Shown in pieces: positions 49,501 through 61,322 of a stretch of 64,000 nucleotides of DNA; position 1 is the first letter of the stretch; the number at the start of each line of letters is the position of its first letter. The notes below the pieces were generated by a model that saw only the letters and a list, made by a program, of their open reading frames with translations, did no database searches and was not told the DNA's origin. The stretch spans positions 1,676,501 through 1,740,500 of the forward strand of contig OY727103.1 of NCBI GenBank assembly GCA_963402885.1. The letters run 5' to 3'. This stretch comes from Antedon bifida. Its lineage: Eukaryota > Echinodermata > Crinoidea > Comatulida > Antedonidae. The translations under genes and the position numbers were made by a program.

Positions 49501-51950
49501 CTCAAATGAGACATATAAGATACAGTATACAATCAACAGTAACATTAGTCGTCCAAATTGAGATGATTTAATCAAAAGTCGAAAATATTATCCTCTTTGA
49601 CGGGAAAAGCAACCTCATAACCAGCATGCTTCTATTCATATCAGAAACATTAAGATAGCACAAGATCTTGGTTGTGGCAACATAATCCTTCATATCAAGT
49701 GGAAATGATATTTAAATTAGCAAAGATGACATATCATTTGCAACATATAATATCTGAAACATATGGAACATTATATAGTGTGTAACCTATACAAAGCTAT
49801 TCTTGTAACACACTCCTCTGCTATATTCAATTCAATTATTCTTTAGTAAATTCCATTGAAAAAAAATTATCTTTGTCTACAAAATGTATATTAGTACTTT
49901 CCTTGGAATGTTTTTGTACCCTTTTAATGTTTTTTTATGGTTTAATATTTAATACACTTTTAAGCCTTGTCTACAGTATCAACCTTTATGTGACAAAAAA
50001 TGTGATTTGCCCATATATCGACATGATGATGTCATATCACTACCATATTTGGGCACATCACACTTTTTTTGTCAAATTAGTTTGATAGTGTAGACAGAGC
50101 TTTGTGATACTGAAAGTTATAGATATATAACAGAACTAAATAATCTCTTACCCAGATGCTCAGCCTTTCGTATCTCCTCCACACTTGTGCGTATACTTTC
50201 AAACTCTTCACCATAATTATTTTCTCCGCCATAAATTTTTCCTAAGACTTTCTTGGCTTCCTGATACTGGCCTTTAATTACGAGCCAGCGAGGACTCTCA
50301 TTGAGAAACATGAGGCCTACCAGCTGTAATAGAGCAGGTACAGCAGCCAGTCCCAGCATATATCTATTAGAGAATAATTAGAATGTTCTTACATATCATA
50401 GATACACTGTACTCAAATAAAACAGATTAATACACAACATGAGACCTTCATTAACGTAACACTATCGTCAAAATTGAGCAATATTGTCTAAAATTACATA
50501 GAAAATATCATACAGTATCGGGTACAGTATTAATTAAATCAAACTTATTATATCCAACAATGTGAAGATAAATTAAAGAAGATTTGACATTTCCACAATA
50601 AAGAATAATTATTAGAATGCTGTGAAATTATAATGATGTTTTGGATAAAGTATACATACTCAAATAGAACAGAACAGTATAATATAAAGCTCTGTCTACA
50701 CATCAAACTTTATGTGACAAAAAAATGTGATGTGCCCATATATATGCCATACAATATTTGGGCACATCACACTTTTTTGTCAAACTACTGTAGTTCGATA
50801 GTCTAGACAGAGCTTAAGACAAAACATGAGACATACTGTACAATATGAAACACTAGTCATCTAAATTGAGTAAGTCTAAAATTACATATAATATTATATA
50901 GGTATCAAATTTATAGCAATTTTAATTTACAATTTTATCCTGTACAGAAAAGGAAATATGTACATGAAAAATAAAGGCATTTTCAGTCATACCTCCAACC
51001 ATTTTCAGTATCGTTAGAGAATAGTCCATCAACGACACTGGCAACTAACTGGCCACCGGTAATGAACAAATTGTTGACCGTAACAAGTCGCCCTCTAACA
51101 TGACTCGGAGATGCTTCTGCTATGTACATTGGGACAGTCATTGATGCAAAACCTTCATAAAAAATTTGTTTTTTTTTAAATAATTGTTAATATTGATTAG
51201 CAAGTGATATTATGTTTTCCTTTTTTAACCCAAAATATGTGGCAAACTGGTGATTGAATTGATTGTATTACATAAAAATGTACTAATAAAATGAAAATAT
51301 ACTATTTAAAATCCCATACGTACTTGTAATGTTAGTGCATTATAACTTCTCTAACATCCAAACCTCTATTTTATTAATCAATATTATAAATTCCCCAATT
51401 TCAGTTTCATATTTATATATTGAAATACACCAAATAAATATTAAAATAAGGAAATGAAATTATATCTCATTATCTTATCAGTAATAATAATCCTAATTAT
51501 TATATAAATATGGTGAAAACTTTAAAAGTACATACCTATTCCAACCCCAACAACAATTCTACCAATCAGAAGAACTTGTTTATTCATTGTGGGTGCAAAG
51601 GCAAGCACTAGTGAACCGCAAGCAAAGACTAAACTTGATGCTATAATAACCGGTCTTCTACCAAAACGATCATTCAATACTCCACCAATAAGTGCTGATA
51701 TGGCTGCTGCTCCAATGGTAACACTAACTATAAGTTCTTGCCATACAATATCAAGTTTAAAGTCATCCTTGAGGAGTATCATTGCACCCGACACTACCCC
51801 AGTGTCGTACCCGAACAAGAAGCCACCAATCCCCGCAACAGACGCGAGTATCGCCACGTACAGCCTACTGTACGGTGGCCTAATTTTAATTGGCCTAGCA
51901 TTTGAGTTAACTAACCGTTCTCGGCTGCTAAATCGCCCTAAATCTGCCAT
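43588..51950 (-). CDS. SLC2A13: SLC2A13 ortholog, proton/myo-inositol symporter (HMIT)
   Basis: Nine exons from 5' to 3': 51950-51536, 51152-50993, 50363-50152, 49423-49312, 47796-47633, 45235-45133, 44757-44549, 44246-44094, 43799-43588; 1740 nt, 579 residues, phases consistent. It encodes a 12-helix sugar-transporter-family protein importing myo-inositol with protons. Visible signatures: [15 protein letters not shown] in helix 1, DRFGRRP and DRLGRRK between helices, [19 protein letters not shown] in helix 7, [15 protein letters not shown] in helix 10, and [12 protein letters not shown] after helix 12. The HMIT-specific extracellular loop between helices 9 and 10 is present, with [15 protein letters not shown]. 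Start chosen at ATG 51950 (MADLGRF), which has G at -3 and +4; the frame extends a little upstream without another ATG. A large inverted-repeat element begins 176 bp upstream. Confidence 0.95.
44400..44490 (-). repeat. tRNA-derived SINE-like fragment in an SLC2A13 intron
   Basis: On the minus strand TGCTTGGTGGTTAACATG resembles an A box and GGGTTTAATCCTG a B box, about 30 bp apart. The cloverleaf is not complete. Confidence 0.4.
45026..45059. mobile_element. AGCTCTGTC-family MITE, internally deleted copy
   Basis: Left end AAAGCTCTGTCTAGTTTGAT directly meets right end AGTGTAGACAGAGCT, leaving little more than the terminal inverted repeats. It lies in an SLC2A13 intron. Confidence 0.7.
45236..47632 (-). 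other. Large SLC2A13 intron
   Basis: No supported exon. Short open frames here, for example around 45437-45619, lack paired splice sites and conserved residues. Confidence 0.6.
49963..50101. mobile_element. AGCTCTGTC-family MITE, copy 3
   Basis: Ends AGCCTTGTCTACAGTATCAA and GTTTGATAGTGTAGACAGAG. Palindromic core GATTTGCCCATATATCG / CCATATTTGGGCACATC. It lies in an SLC2A13 intron. Confidence 0.8.
50688..50814. mobile_element. AGCTCTGTC-family MITE, copy 4
   Basis: Ends AGCTCTGTCTACACATCAAA and GATAGTCTAGACAGAGCT, flanked by TAA on both sides, the best evidence in the window for a 3-bp TAA target duplication. It lies in an SLC2A13 intron. Confidence 0.8.
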
Positions 51951-52711
51951 ACCGTTATACACATATGTAGCCAACAATTTAAACAAAATTAGGTGTCATT
52001 TAACTACAAAAAGAGGTTTAACATGATGACTTTCCCAATCCACCACGTACGTAGCTCCGAACACAATGGAAATTTCCAAGGCGATTTATTATGAAACCGT
52101 GCTTAGCCAAGCGTTTCACACATTGAGGTATATTCAGAGCGTCATTCTGACGATGGAGCATTCTCTACTTCTCTATGGGGCGCCATTTATGCCTTTATTT
52201 ACTTCAGAAATAGAAATAGTACTACTGTAACTGGTCCAGTGAAATTTGGCACCGGTGAAGCACAGTGATATAGAATCGATATAAGTCACTAATTTAAATA
52301 TATTTCGTATGTTAATATACTGTGCTCAAGTGGACCCAATTTGGCAAAAGGGGAGCACAGTGATATAAAATAGAAATAAAGTCAATAAATTTGATTGCAG
52401 TATCTCATTCGTATCTATAATACACTGAGTTCAATGGACCCAATTTGGCACAAGCGGAGCACATGGATATAAAATAAAAAACAAATTACTAAAACGTTAT
52501 ATCTCATTATAATAGTTAACCCATCTTTGCGCACAGTAAAATAATCACATACAAAAACAAAATATTTCAAACCTGGTATATAATTATGTTCAATTTCCGT
52601 TACTTCATCCGTAATGATGTTAATTTTGCCTGACATTTACAACCCTCAAAATATCTCTCTTTCAAAAATAAAAGAAAAACAATATTCATTATTTTCGATT
52701 AAAAAAAAAAG

Positions 52712-52790
52712 CCCGTAGAGATTCGAACCCAATCCAGAGCTGAAAGCACTCAAACGTAAACCTGAGGATTGCCCATTAAGCTACAAAGTA
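52712..52790 (-). repeat. tRNA-like sequence on the minus strand (one of four)
   Basis: Minus strand TGGGTTCGAATCTCTACGG is B-box-like, with TAGCTTAATGGGCAA upstream like an A box. Related copies lie at about 53415-53480, 55199-55277 and 55486-55552. Arms are imperfect; these are repeat parts rather than tRNA genes. Confidence 0.5.
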
Positions 52791-53572
52791 GTACATGTCT
52801 GAACAGCTGATAATAGTCTATTTATACGTGTATTACGTAATTCATCATTACGTCATAAATATCTTATTAACCTTGTTAAAACCAAAATAACCAGTTAGGA
52901 TTTTTTATGGGGTTAATGGAGAGTGAAATAAGATAAAATATTGAACATTTGCAAAGATGGCGATTTCTAGACCAATTTCGAAGCTTAGTCTAATTCCGCC
53001 GGCCGCCGGGGGCTAGGCCTCAGGTATATACGAAGTCGAGTTTTAAAGTAGAAAACCCCACCTAAAATTTTGACGTCGCATCTGGATAGTTGACATTTTA
53101 ACATTATCATAATTATCATAGGTGATTATGTATAGTAGGCCTAATAAGTATAAGTATAATGTGCAATTCTGGGCTCTGCCCCAACCATGGTGGGCTAGTA
53201 CTGGAGACTTATATTTAATTTCATATTTCAATGAATAGGTGCACTTTCCGGGGACACTAAATAATTCATCATTACGTAATAAATATCACATTAACCTTGT
53301 TAAAACCAAAAATGAATGCCATACACTTTTGTTTATGATTTAAGGTCCACTTGCCTAGGCCTGACATTTTCAATCCTCCAAATATCTCTCTTTAAAAAAA
53401 AAACAATTCATAAAAAAAATATCCGTAGAGGTTCGAACCCCAAAACTGAGCAGTACCCGTTGCACCACAAACTGAAACATGACTGAACAGCTGATAATTG
53501 TCTATTTATACGTGTATTATGTAATTCATCATTACGTCATTAATATCCTATTAACCTTGCTAAAACCAAAAT

Positions 53573-53835
53573 GATCAGTTAGCTCAGTCGTCTGAGCGTC
53601 GTGTTAACACACGTATGTCGTGGGTTCGATTCCCGGTGGTCCCTGGTCGGTGGAATAGAGTTAAAGGCATGCGGCCACTGTGTTTGGGGTTCACAGAATT
53701 ATACGTCCCCCTTTCCACCACACATCATGAGGCGACAACATCAATGCATCTGGTGATGTGCTGGAAACGACCCCAAAAGGCTGTGGCAGGGCCTTAGTGC
53801 TGAGGCAGGGAGAGCACATTTAACATCTTTTTTTT
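53573..53835 (+). repeat. tRNA-headed SINE, copy 1
   Basis: Head GATCAGTTAGCTCAGTCGTC has a good D arm and A box; GGGTTCGATTCCC is a perfect B box. The anticodon arm does not fold normally. The body (ATGCGGCCACTGTGTTTGGGG ... GGCAGGGCCTTAGTGCTGAG) ends in a T-rich tail. The same unit recurs at 55650. Open frames across the body are shadows shared by both copies. Confidence 0.7.
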
Positions 53836-55649
53836 TATTTAATTTTTTTTCCAACCTGTAATTCGATCTCGTAAATTTTATGTTTGCCGCCCTCAATTTT
53901 AAAAGAAATTTAATTTTATATTTTCATCGCATGTGTACGAAACGGTTTGGTATGCCGTGCGTTGTTATGCAATGGTTGTGCAGGTGTAGTGGGAAAGATG
54001 GTATTGTTAGTCATTCGCGGTCAACACGCCACACTGTTAAATTTTGATTTTGTTAATCAATATTGCTACATTGGTAGCGAAATGTCCGATTCATGCAAGA
54101 TATTGTATTGTAAAATGTTATGAATAAACTTTTATGGTAGTTGGTGTGTATTGCCGCACCGTCCTCAGAATAAACATGTTTTGAAAAGATAGTTTGTCTC
54201 CGATGGTTTTTGTAGGCCTATGGGGTTAATGGAGAGTGAAATAAGATCAAATAAAGATGCCGATTTCTAGTCAATTTCGAAGCTTAGATTAATTCCGCCG
54301 CTGGGTAGGCCTTATACGAAGTCGAGTTTTAAAGTAGAAAACCTCACCTAAAATGTTAAAGTCACATCTGGATAGTTGAAATTTTAACATTATCATAATT
54401 ATCATAGGTGATTATGTATAGTTATAAGTATAAGTGCAATTCTTGGCTCTATTTTCATTATTAGCTCTGCCCCAACCATGGTGGGCTAATTTCAATGAAT
54501 TATAGGTGCACTTTACGGGGACAAGCTCTTGTCCTGGTGAGTCTTAAATAGTTTGTTTCATATAATTTAAAATCATGTAAAGTGCCATTTTTTCGGGCGG
54601 GAACCTATGCAGGTTCTATTTTTCAAAATTGGCTTTGCTCAGCGCCAAGCATGGTGTGGTACTGAAGATTCTTATACATGTTGTTTGAAGAAATAATAGA
54701 TGTCATTTCCGGAGACCTTGCAGCTCTATATTAAACAGTTTGGTATGCCGTGCGTTGTTATGCAAATGAGTTTGTGCAGGTGTATTATGGGGAAGACGGT
54801 ATTTAGTCATTCGCGGTCAACACGCCACACTGTTAAATTTTTATGTTGTTAATCTTTACATTAGAAGATTGTTCAAATCATGTAAATAAAACATTTTCCG
54901 GCCGAGAACCTCAGCTCCCCTCTTTTTAGTTTGCAAAAGTAATCTCGAAAAGAACTCCATGAGGAAAAGAAGCCCACCCAAGAGTACTAAAAATGAAGGA
55001 GCACATGGGCTTCTTTTCGAGGTTTTATGGCAGTCTATTTGATGAAAAATAATGCTATGCAACGTTGTTTCTGATTTTAAAAAAGGTCCACTTGTTTAGG
55101 CCTGACATTTACAACCCTCAAAATATCTCTCTTTCAAAATAAAAGAAAAACAAATATTCATTATTTTTTTAATTTATTTATTGTTTATTTTAAAAAAAAT
55201 ATCCGTAGAGGTTCGAACCCAATCTACTAGAGCTGAGAGCACCCAAAGCTGAGCATTACCCGTTAGGCCACAAAGTAGTACATGACAGAACAGCTTATAA
55301 TAGTCTCTGTATACGTGTATTTCATAATTCATCATTACGTCATAAATATCACATTAACCTTGTTAAAACCAAAAATGAATGCCATACACTTTTGTTTATG
55401 ATTTAAGGTCCACTTGCCTAGGCCTGACATTTTCAATCCTCCAAATATCTCTCTTTAAAAAAAAAACAATTCATAAAAAAAATATCCGTAGAGGTTCGAA
55501 CCCCAGCTGATAGCACTCAAAACTGAGCAGTACCCGTTGCACCACAAACTGAAACATGACTGAACAGCTGATAATTGTCTATTTATACGTGTATTATGTA
55601 ATTCATCATTACGTCATTAATATCCTATTAACTTTGCTTAAACCAAAAT

Positions 55650-55909
55650 GATCAGTTAGCTCAGTCGTCTGAGCGTCGTGTTAACACACGTATGTCGTGG
55701 GTTCGATTCCCACGCTGGTCGGTGGAATAGAGTTAAAGGCATGCGGCCACTGTGTTTGGGGTTCACAGAATTATACGTCCCCCTTTCCACCACACATCAT
55801 GAGGCGACAACATCAATGCATCTGGTGATGTGCTGGAAACGACCCCAAAAGGCTGTGGCAGGGCCTTAGTGCTGAGGCAGGGAGAGCACATTTAACATCT
55901 TTTTTTTTA
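55650..55909 (+). repeat. tRNA-headed SINE, copy 2
   Basis: As copy 1 but with an intact acceptor and T arm: GATCAGT pairs with GCTGGTC (with G-T wobbles) and GTGGG pairs with CCCAC. The anticodon arm reads CGTGTTAACACACG and still lacks a normal 7-nt loop, so I do not call a functional tRNA. Confidence 0.7.
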
Positions 55910-57370
55910 TTTAATTTTTTTTCCAACCTGTATTCGATCTCGTAAATTTTATGTTTGCCGCCCTCAATTTTAAAAGAAATTTAATTTTATATTTTCATCG
56001 CATGTGTACGAAACGGTTTGGTATGCCGTGCGTTGTTATGCAATGGTTGTGCAGGTGTAGTGGGAAAGATGGTATTGTTAGTCATTCGCGGTCAACACGC
56101 CACACTGTTAAATTTTGATTTTGTTACATTGCTACATTGGTAGCGAAATGTCCGATTCATGCAAGATATTGTATTGTAATATGTTATGAATAAACGTTTA
56201 TGGTAGTTGGTGGGTAGCGGCCACCGTCCCAGAATAAACATGTTTTAAACAGATAGTTTGTCTCCGATGGTTTTTGTATGGGGTTAATGGAGAGTTAAAT
56301 AAGATGAAATTTAGAACATTTGTAAAGATGCCGATTTCTAGATCAATTTCGAAGCTTAGATTAATTCCGCCGCTGGGTAGGCCTTATACGAAGTCGAGTT
56401 TTAAAGTAGAAAACCCCACCTAAAATGTTGAAGTCGCATCTGGATAGTTGAAATTTTAACATTATCATAATTACCATATGTGACTATGTATAGTAATAAG
56501 TATAAGTGCAATTCGGGGCTCTATTTTCATTATTAGCTCTGCCCCAACTTAATATTTAATTTCATATTTCAATGAATAGGTGCACTCTCCGGTGACACTA
56601 AATCTTAGACAAACGCAAGTAATTAAAATCACTGATATGGCTTGAAACTAATTTGTCTTTTGCATTGCGGATGGAGTAACCGATATTGAACATATATACC
56701 AAGTATACCAAATATTTTTGAATTCCAGTATTTTTTCTCGATGTTTTTGTATGTGACTATTTTGGCGCCAAATTAGGTCCACTTGAGCACAGTGTATACA
56801 TACGAAACGATATTAAAAGTAGTGACTTATTTCTATTTTCTATCACTGTGCTACCCTGGTGCCAAATTGGGTCCACTTGAGCAGTTACCGTAGTACTATT
56901 TCTATTATTGAAGTTAATAAAGGCATAAATGGCGCTCCGTAGAGAATTAGAGGATGCTCCAGTCGTCAGAATGACGCTCTGAATATACCTCGCACATTAG
57001 TATGGGCGTCACGTGTGTAAACTAATTGTTTTAAAGTGTAGTCAAGCGTGTCACACTTAAGTATGGCGCACTAATATTGTTTCTTTTAGAATAAATTAAC
57101 TTTACTTTGTATATGTTGATGTAACCAGAATAAATTATTCTTTTTTTAACCTTTTAACAAAAATGAATGTATGTTGAAATCAGAAGGAATTGCAGTAAAA
57201 AAAAATCAAGCAAGAGTACAATGATTTGCATATCATATTTTATTCACATTATCATATGAAATACCAACTACAGTAGTGTAATCAGGATTTAATCATTATA
57301 TTATATTATTATAATCATCAGGGCTACACAAAGGCATTATACAGAGGTAAATAAACCGGCCCAATGCCTA

Positions 57371-58717
57371 TTATTGTGCAGTTATTGTATTGATATTTTC
57401 CATCTTCAACTGTTGTTTTTTACTATATAATGACTGGTATTCTTTTTTCGTTGTTAAAAGTTCTTTCTGTAAGTTTGCAATACGGCAACTTGACGAAACG
57501 GCTGTTGGATTAAAAAGAGAAAAAGAAATATTACAAAAACAATATTTACCTACATTAATATGAAATAAGACACAATATATTGTTATGGTTAATATACATT
57601 TAGTTGTCATATTGTAAAGCTCTGTCTACACTGTAAAACTTTATGTAAAAAAAGTGATGTGCCCATGGACATGATGATGTCATATCACTACCATATTTGG
57701 GCACATCACACTTGTTTTGTCAAACAAGTTTGAGACAGAGTGGACAGATAAAAGTGAGTTAAGTGTTAGTACTGCAAAGCAAACATACCTTGTATAAAGT
57801 CAGCCTGTCCGTGCCTTAGCACTCCAGGTACAAGGATACCAAACCATTTGATAGGGTCTGTAAGAACCTCTACATCACCTTCATTTTCTGTCGACTTGTC
57901 AGTTATTGTAAGCTCTTCAATTCTGCAAGTTGACTCAGAATCACCATCACTTTTTTCTTCTTGTCCCTTTCTTCTTCGAACTTTAAAACAAAAACAAAAC
58001 TATTTTTGAAATACAAAAGTAAGTAGTTAAATTACCAATGGTTGTTTTTTTTTTAAATAAAAGTATTTACAGTATACCATACAACACCCACCAGTGGTAT
58101 GTTTGGTTGTTGATTCAATTTGTTGCACAGTTTTTGACTTGCTTGTTTTCTTTTCTGGTTTCTTCCGAATTAGTTCAAAACATTCTTCACTAGTCTCACT
58201 ATATAGTAAATAAATATAATAATTATAATTATTAATTATTTTAACAAATAAAATATAAATAATTAATATGGAATTAAATTATCTGTATTAAAAATAATAT
58301 TGTATTGTTATTGTATAATAGATAGTTTGGTTTGTAAGAATAAATAGTATATAGCATTCAGAACTTACTTGATACATACTTCAGCTAATGCCTTCATACA
58401 CTTTGAATTGTATTGCAAACTCCCAACTGACTTGTTTCCCATCGAATACCTTGCCTTTGATAGGTTGAAGTATCCCTAAAATTAAAAGGACGAAACGACC
58501 ACACTCAAATTATTCACTCTAAACAACAACTTTAAATCGGATGTATTTTTTTATGTTGAAGCTTTGTTGCTGAGGCCTACACTTAAAATACAACAAAACC
58601 TACTTGTTTTAATGAATTTTCTAACAACGTTCTTTCAGCGTTCAGGTCATCTAATATATTAAAATACTGAATAACTAGTTCATCCAACTTTACGCAAATT
58701 TCGTTAAAATCTGTCAT
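57371..58717 (-). CDS. CCDC115: CCDC115 ortholog (Vma22-like V-ATPase assembly factor)
   Basis: Five exons: 58717-58604, 58475-58369, 58198-58092, 57980-57789, 57501-57371; 651 nt, 216 residues, phases consistent. The N-terminus has a coiled-coil (VKLDELVIQYFNILDDLNAE) followed by the family signature LSKARYSMGNKSVGSLQY. The C-terminus has DPIKWFGILVPGVLRHGQADF and a final coiled-coil. Known family role: an ER/Golgi chaperone, partner of TMEM199, that assembles the V0 sector of the vacuolar proton pump. It is slightly longer than the ~180-residue human protein because of a Lys/Glu-rich middle. Its start lies 637 bp from the divergent POLR1G start. Confidence 0.95.
57618..57748. mobile_element. 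AGCTCTGTC-family MITE, copy 5
   Basis: Left end AGCTCTGTCTACACTG, core GTGATGTGCCCATGGACATG with the complementary TTGGGCACATCACACTT half, and a decayed right end GTGGACAGA. Both sides are flanked by TAA. It lies in the last CCDC115 intron. Confidence 0.75.
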
Positions 58718-59354
58718 TTTTTCGACCGATTTCTTATAAAAACTCAATCAATGTTTTGATCTTGTGATGTGGTCTTTCTATAGAGGGCAGTAGCATAGCA
58801 CGTGTTTTCGTGTTTTGGTTTTTAAATGGTCTAAAAATCAGGTCTAAAGAAGTATAAAATGCACATAAAAGTTTCTAATAATACTTATAGTGAATAGTAG
58901 CAATACTGATTCTTCAGTTAGAGTAATTAGTTTGTTTATACTATTTAGCTAGGCTGTCTATGATGAGGCATGTGAAACTAGTAGGCTAAACGTACCGCCA
59001 GGGTACTAAACACGGCGGGCGTATGTGATTCAGTAGGGCAGTTGAAATTTGATAAATCAGGCCTAGGTTAGCTTAGCATTTTTAAATAACTTTGAATTGC
59101 CTGCATGATTTCTTGAATAGAATTTGATGTATGTAAATAGTTTTAATATTTGATTGTAAAATAACACACAGCAGACGTACGGTGCAATTCAATTTTAATA
59201 AAGTTATATATACTAAATAAATGGTTAAAACTTTTTAGTAGCGGCACCTTCTAAAAAATGTCTACTCTTTAATTTGTATTGCCTTTAATTACAATTTCGC
59301 CTACTTCTATTTTTATTACAGTACGTTTGAGCATCCAATGTTTGAAACAAAAGA
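58718..59354. promoter_or_regulatory. Shared divergent promoter region of CCDC115 and POLR1G
   Basis: 637 bp separate the two start codons, which point away from each other. A more CpG-containing part lies around 58980-59030 (GTACCGCCAGGGTACTAAAC, CACGGCGGGCGTATG). A bidirectional promoter is inferred from geometry only. Any non-coding first exon of POLR1G would lie here. Confidence 0.45.
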
Positions 59355-61322
59355 ATGTCAACACCTAAGAAAAGAAAACATGAAACGCCACCAAGCTCAC
59401 CAGAAGAAGCATCTGCTGCTGGTGATGACAAGTAAGACTTCTTCAGTTAATTAACTGTACAGTGATTGCCAGTTAGTTTCAGTTAAAGAGTGAGATATCT
59501 TATTATTAAAATGGTTGGACAGATTGAATAATATTGGTTTTTAATCATTGCTATTTTAGATTTACCTGTCCAGCAAAGTTCAAAAAATGTAAACCTGATT
59601 ATGAAGGTCTCTGTTTAGAGGATTTAAAAGGAGAAAATGAAAAAGAAATTTGGTTAATTAGGGCACCTATTGATGTAAGTATTAATCACTCTAGGCTGGC
59701 TCGTAACAGGACCGAAATGTATAAGCTGCTCGCAAAACTTTAAATCGCCGAGTAGCTTTATACTCAGAACACTTACCCATGGTTTGTGTGCCTTGTGTTT
59801 AAATTTAGAAATTTATTATAAACTACCTGTATATTATAATTATCAAGAAAGTATGCAAGTCTAGAGAGAATTTAATTAGAATAGGCACAGAATGAATATA
59901 TTTGTTTCTTGCAGTTTGAAAGCAGTTTTCTAGATGGAAAAGAACTGATTCAAAATGCTCAATACAAGTTAGGTGAAAATAAGCAATTTGAATTAATTGT
60001 CAAGGAGTCAAAACAGGTAAAGTACTAAGGGTAGCTCACTTAAATGTGTTTAAGAATACTGAGACAGTAATATTTATTTCAACAATTAAACATTGTTTAT
60101 TAATTTCAATTCAGGTTGGAAACATTACAGCTGTTTTACCATCAAAGAAAAAGAAAAAACTACAGACAGGTTAATATATTATCACTTTTCTCCAAAATCA
60201 TTTATTTTCATCTGTCGCATGCCCCAAACGCAATCCCCCTGAGGTCGACACAGGATCAGGTCACAGATTTTTCTTTTTTTTTCTTCTAAAAATATTATTT
60301 ATTATGTCCAATTATAAATTTATATTAAATTCTTTAAACAGGTCCTGCTTTTAAAGGTTTGATATCAGTTGTGAACTCAGTAGATGTTCTACCAGTTGAT
60401 CTACCGATGAGTCCTCCTAAGATGAGTTTTGATATCCCTCAAAATCTCAAGCAGCGTTTCACACCATTTGGCTGTGGTAAGTTGGCTTAGATATTCTTGC
60501 CTCTATTATTTCCTGCAACATCAGACTGGTGACTTGCTTGTGGCATGTAATTTTTTCTTAACTTCAGCTTTTACTACTAAAAGTTTGATGAGATGTTGCA
60601 TACATTACATTATAAAGACTAGCTCACAAAACTGAATTTTAGTGAAATCTATTAATGACTGAGCAAAAAGATAAAGTACTGTAGTAGTGGCACTGAAAGT
60701 AAGGTTAACATGCTTACTTGCCATTACTAAGGTCTTGGGTCCAAATCATTTCTCTGGTTCAATATTATTAACAATTTCTGTATAATTAACAGGCAACAGA
60801 TAGGGAAATGTTGTATTTTCATACATATTACTAATATATTTTGTTAGGATCTCCGTCGAAGAAAAGAAAAATAAAAACTAAATGCAAAAAAGAAGAAGAT
60901 TATCCGTTTGAAGACTCAATTATAAAAATGGAAAAAGACGTTGATGTTCTAGGTACTGTGTAGTATATTTATTAATCATGAAAAGTTTTACAAGTCTAGA
61001 AGAACGAAGATCATTTATTTGTCAAATACTTCATATTATAGATTTTACTATTATTAAAAGCAAACATATATGTTTTCAATCTTTTTGGCCTTGTTTTTTA
61101 GATACATCCTCTAGTAAAAAGAAAAAGAAGAAAAAAGACAAAAAGCACGACATAGATAATGTTGTTGAAATAAAAAAAGAACCCGACAATGAGAGTGTAA
61201 TATATTCACCACAAAAACAAGAAGTAAAACAAGAAACTTACAGTGATGAAGCTGATAACCCAAATATAAAACAAACTAGTAGTGGAAAGAAGAAAAAGAA
61301 GAAGAAACACAAAAAAGAATGA
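59355..61322 (+). CDS. POLR1G: POLR1G ortholog, RNA polymerase I subunit RPA34 (CD3EAP)
   Basis: Seven exons: 59355-59431, 59560-59674, 59915-60016, 60115-60169, 60342-60476, 60848-60952, 61102-61322; 810 nt, 269 residues, phases consistent. The N-terminal half fits the RPA34/PAF49 dimerisation domain: FTCPAKFKKC, EIWLIRAPIDF, FLDGKEL, then VGNITAVLPSKKKKKLQ. The middle has LPMSPPKMSFDIP and LKQRFTPFGCGSP. The C-terminal exon is a Lys-rich disordered tail (SSSKKKKKKKDKKH, ending SGKKKKKKKHKKE), typical of a nucleolar localisation tail. Family role: with POLR1E it forms the TFIIF-like module of Pol I in rRNA transcription. It is about half the length of the human protein because the acidic/basic tail is shorter. 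Confidence 0.9.
60690..60775 (+). repeat. tRNA-derived SINE-like fragment
   Basis: GTAGTGGCACTGAAAG followed by GGTCTTGGGTCCAAATCATTT resembles a decayed A-box/B-box pair in a POLR1G intron. Confidence 0.3.

Larger units (their letters stand above)
52126..56990. mobile_element. 4.9-kb element with long terminal inverted repeats
   Basis: AGGTATATTCAGAGCGTCAT at 52126 is the exact complement of the sequence ending at 56990. Similarity between ends continues, with substitutions and small indels, through GCGCCATTTATGCCTTTATT, TAGTACTAC and GTGGACCCAATTTGGC motifs for roughly 350-500 bp. No transposase frame is visible, so it is a non-autonomous or foldback-type element. Flanks CACACATTG and CGCACATTA may be a degraded 9-bp target duplication, which would suggest a Mutator-like origin (inference). 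The interior holds a tandem duplication (offset about 2077 bp) and several tRNA-derived repeats. It fills the space between SLC2A13 and CCDC115. Confidence 0.75.

Noticed and set aside
53573-53645. Functional tRNA gene
   Set aside because: A and B boxes are good, but the anticodon arm cannot form a normal stem and 7-nt loop, and the T arm of this copy is damaged.
53615-53797. 60-residue frame nearly duplicated at 55678-55869
   Set aside because: Both copies lie in the body of a tRNA-headed SINE, so shared translation reflects the repeat.
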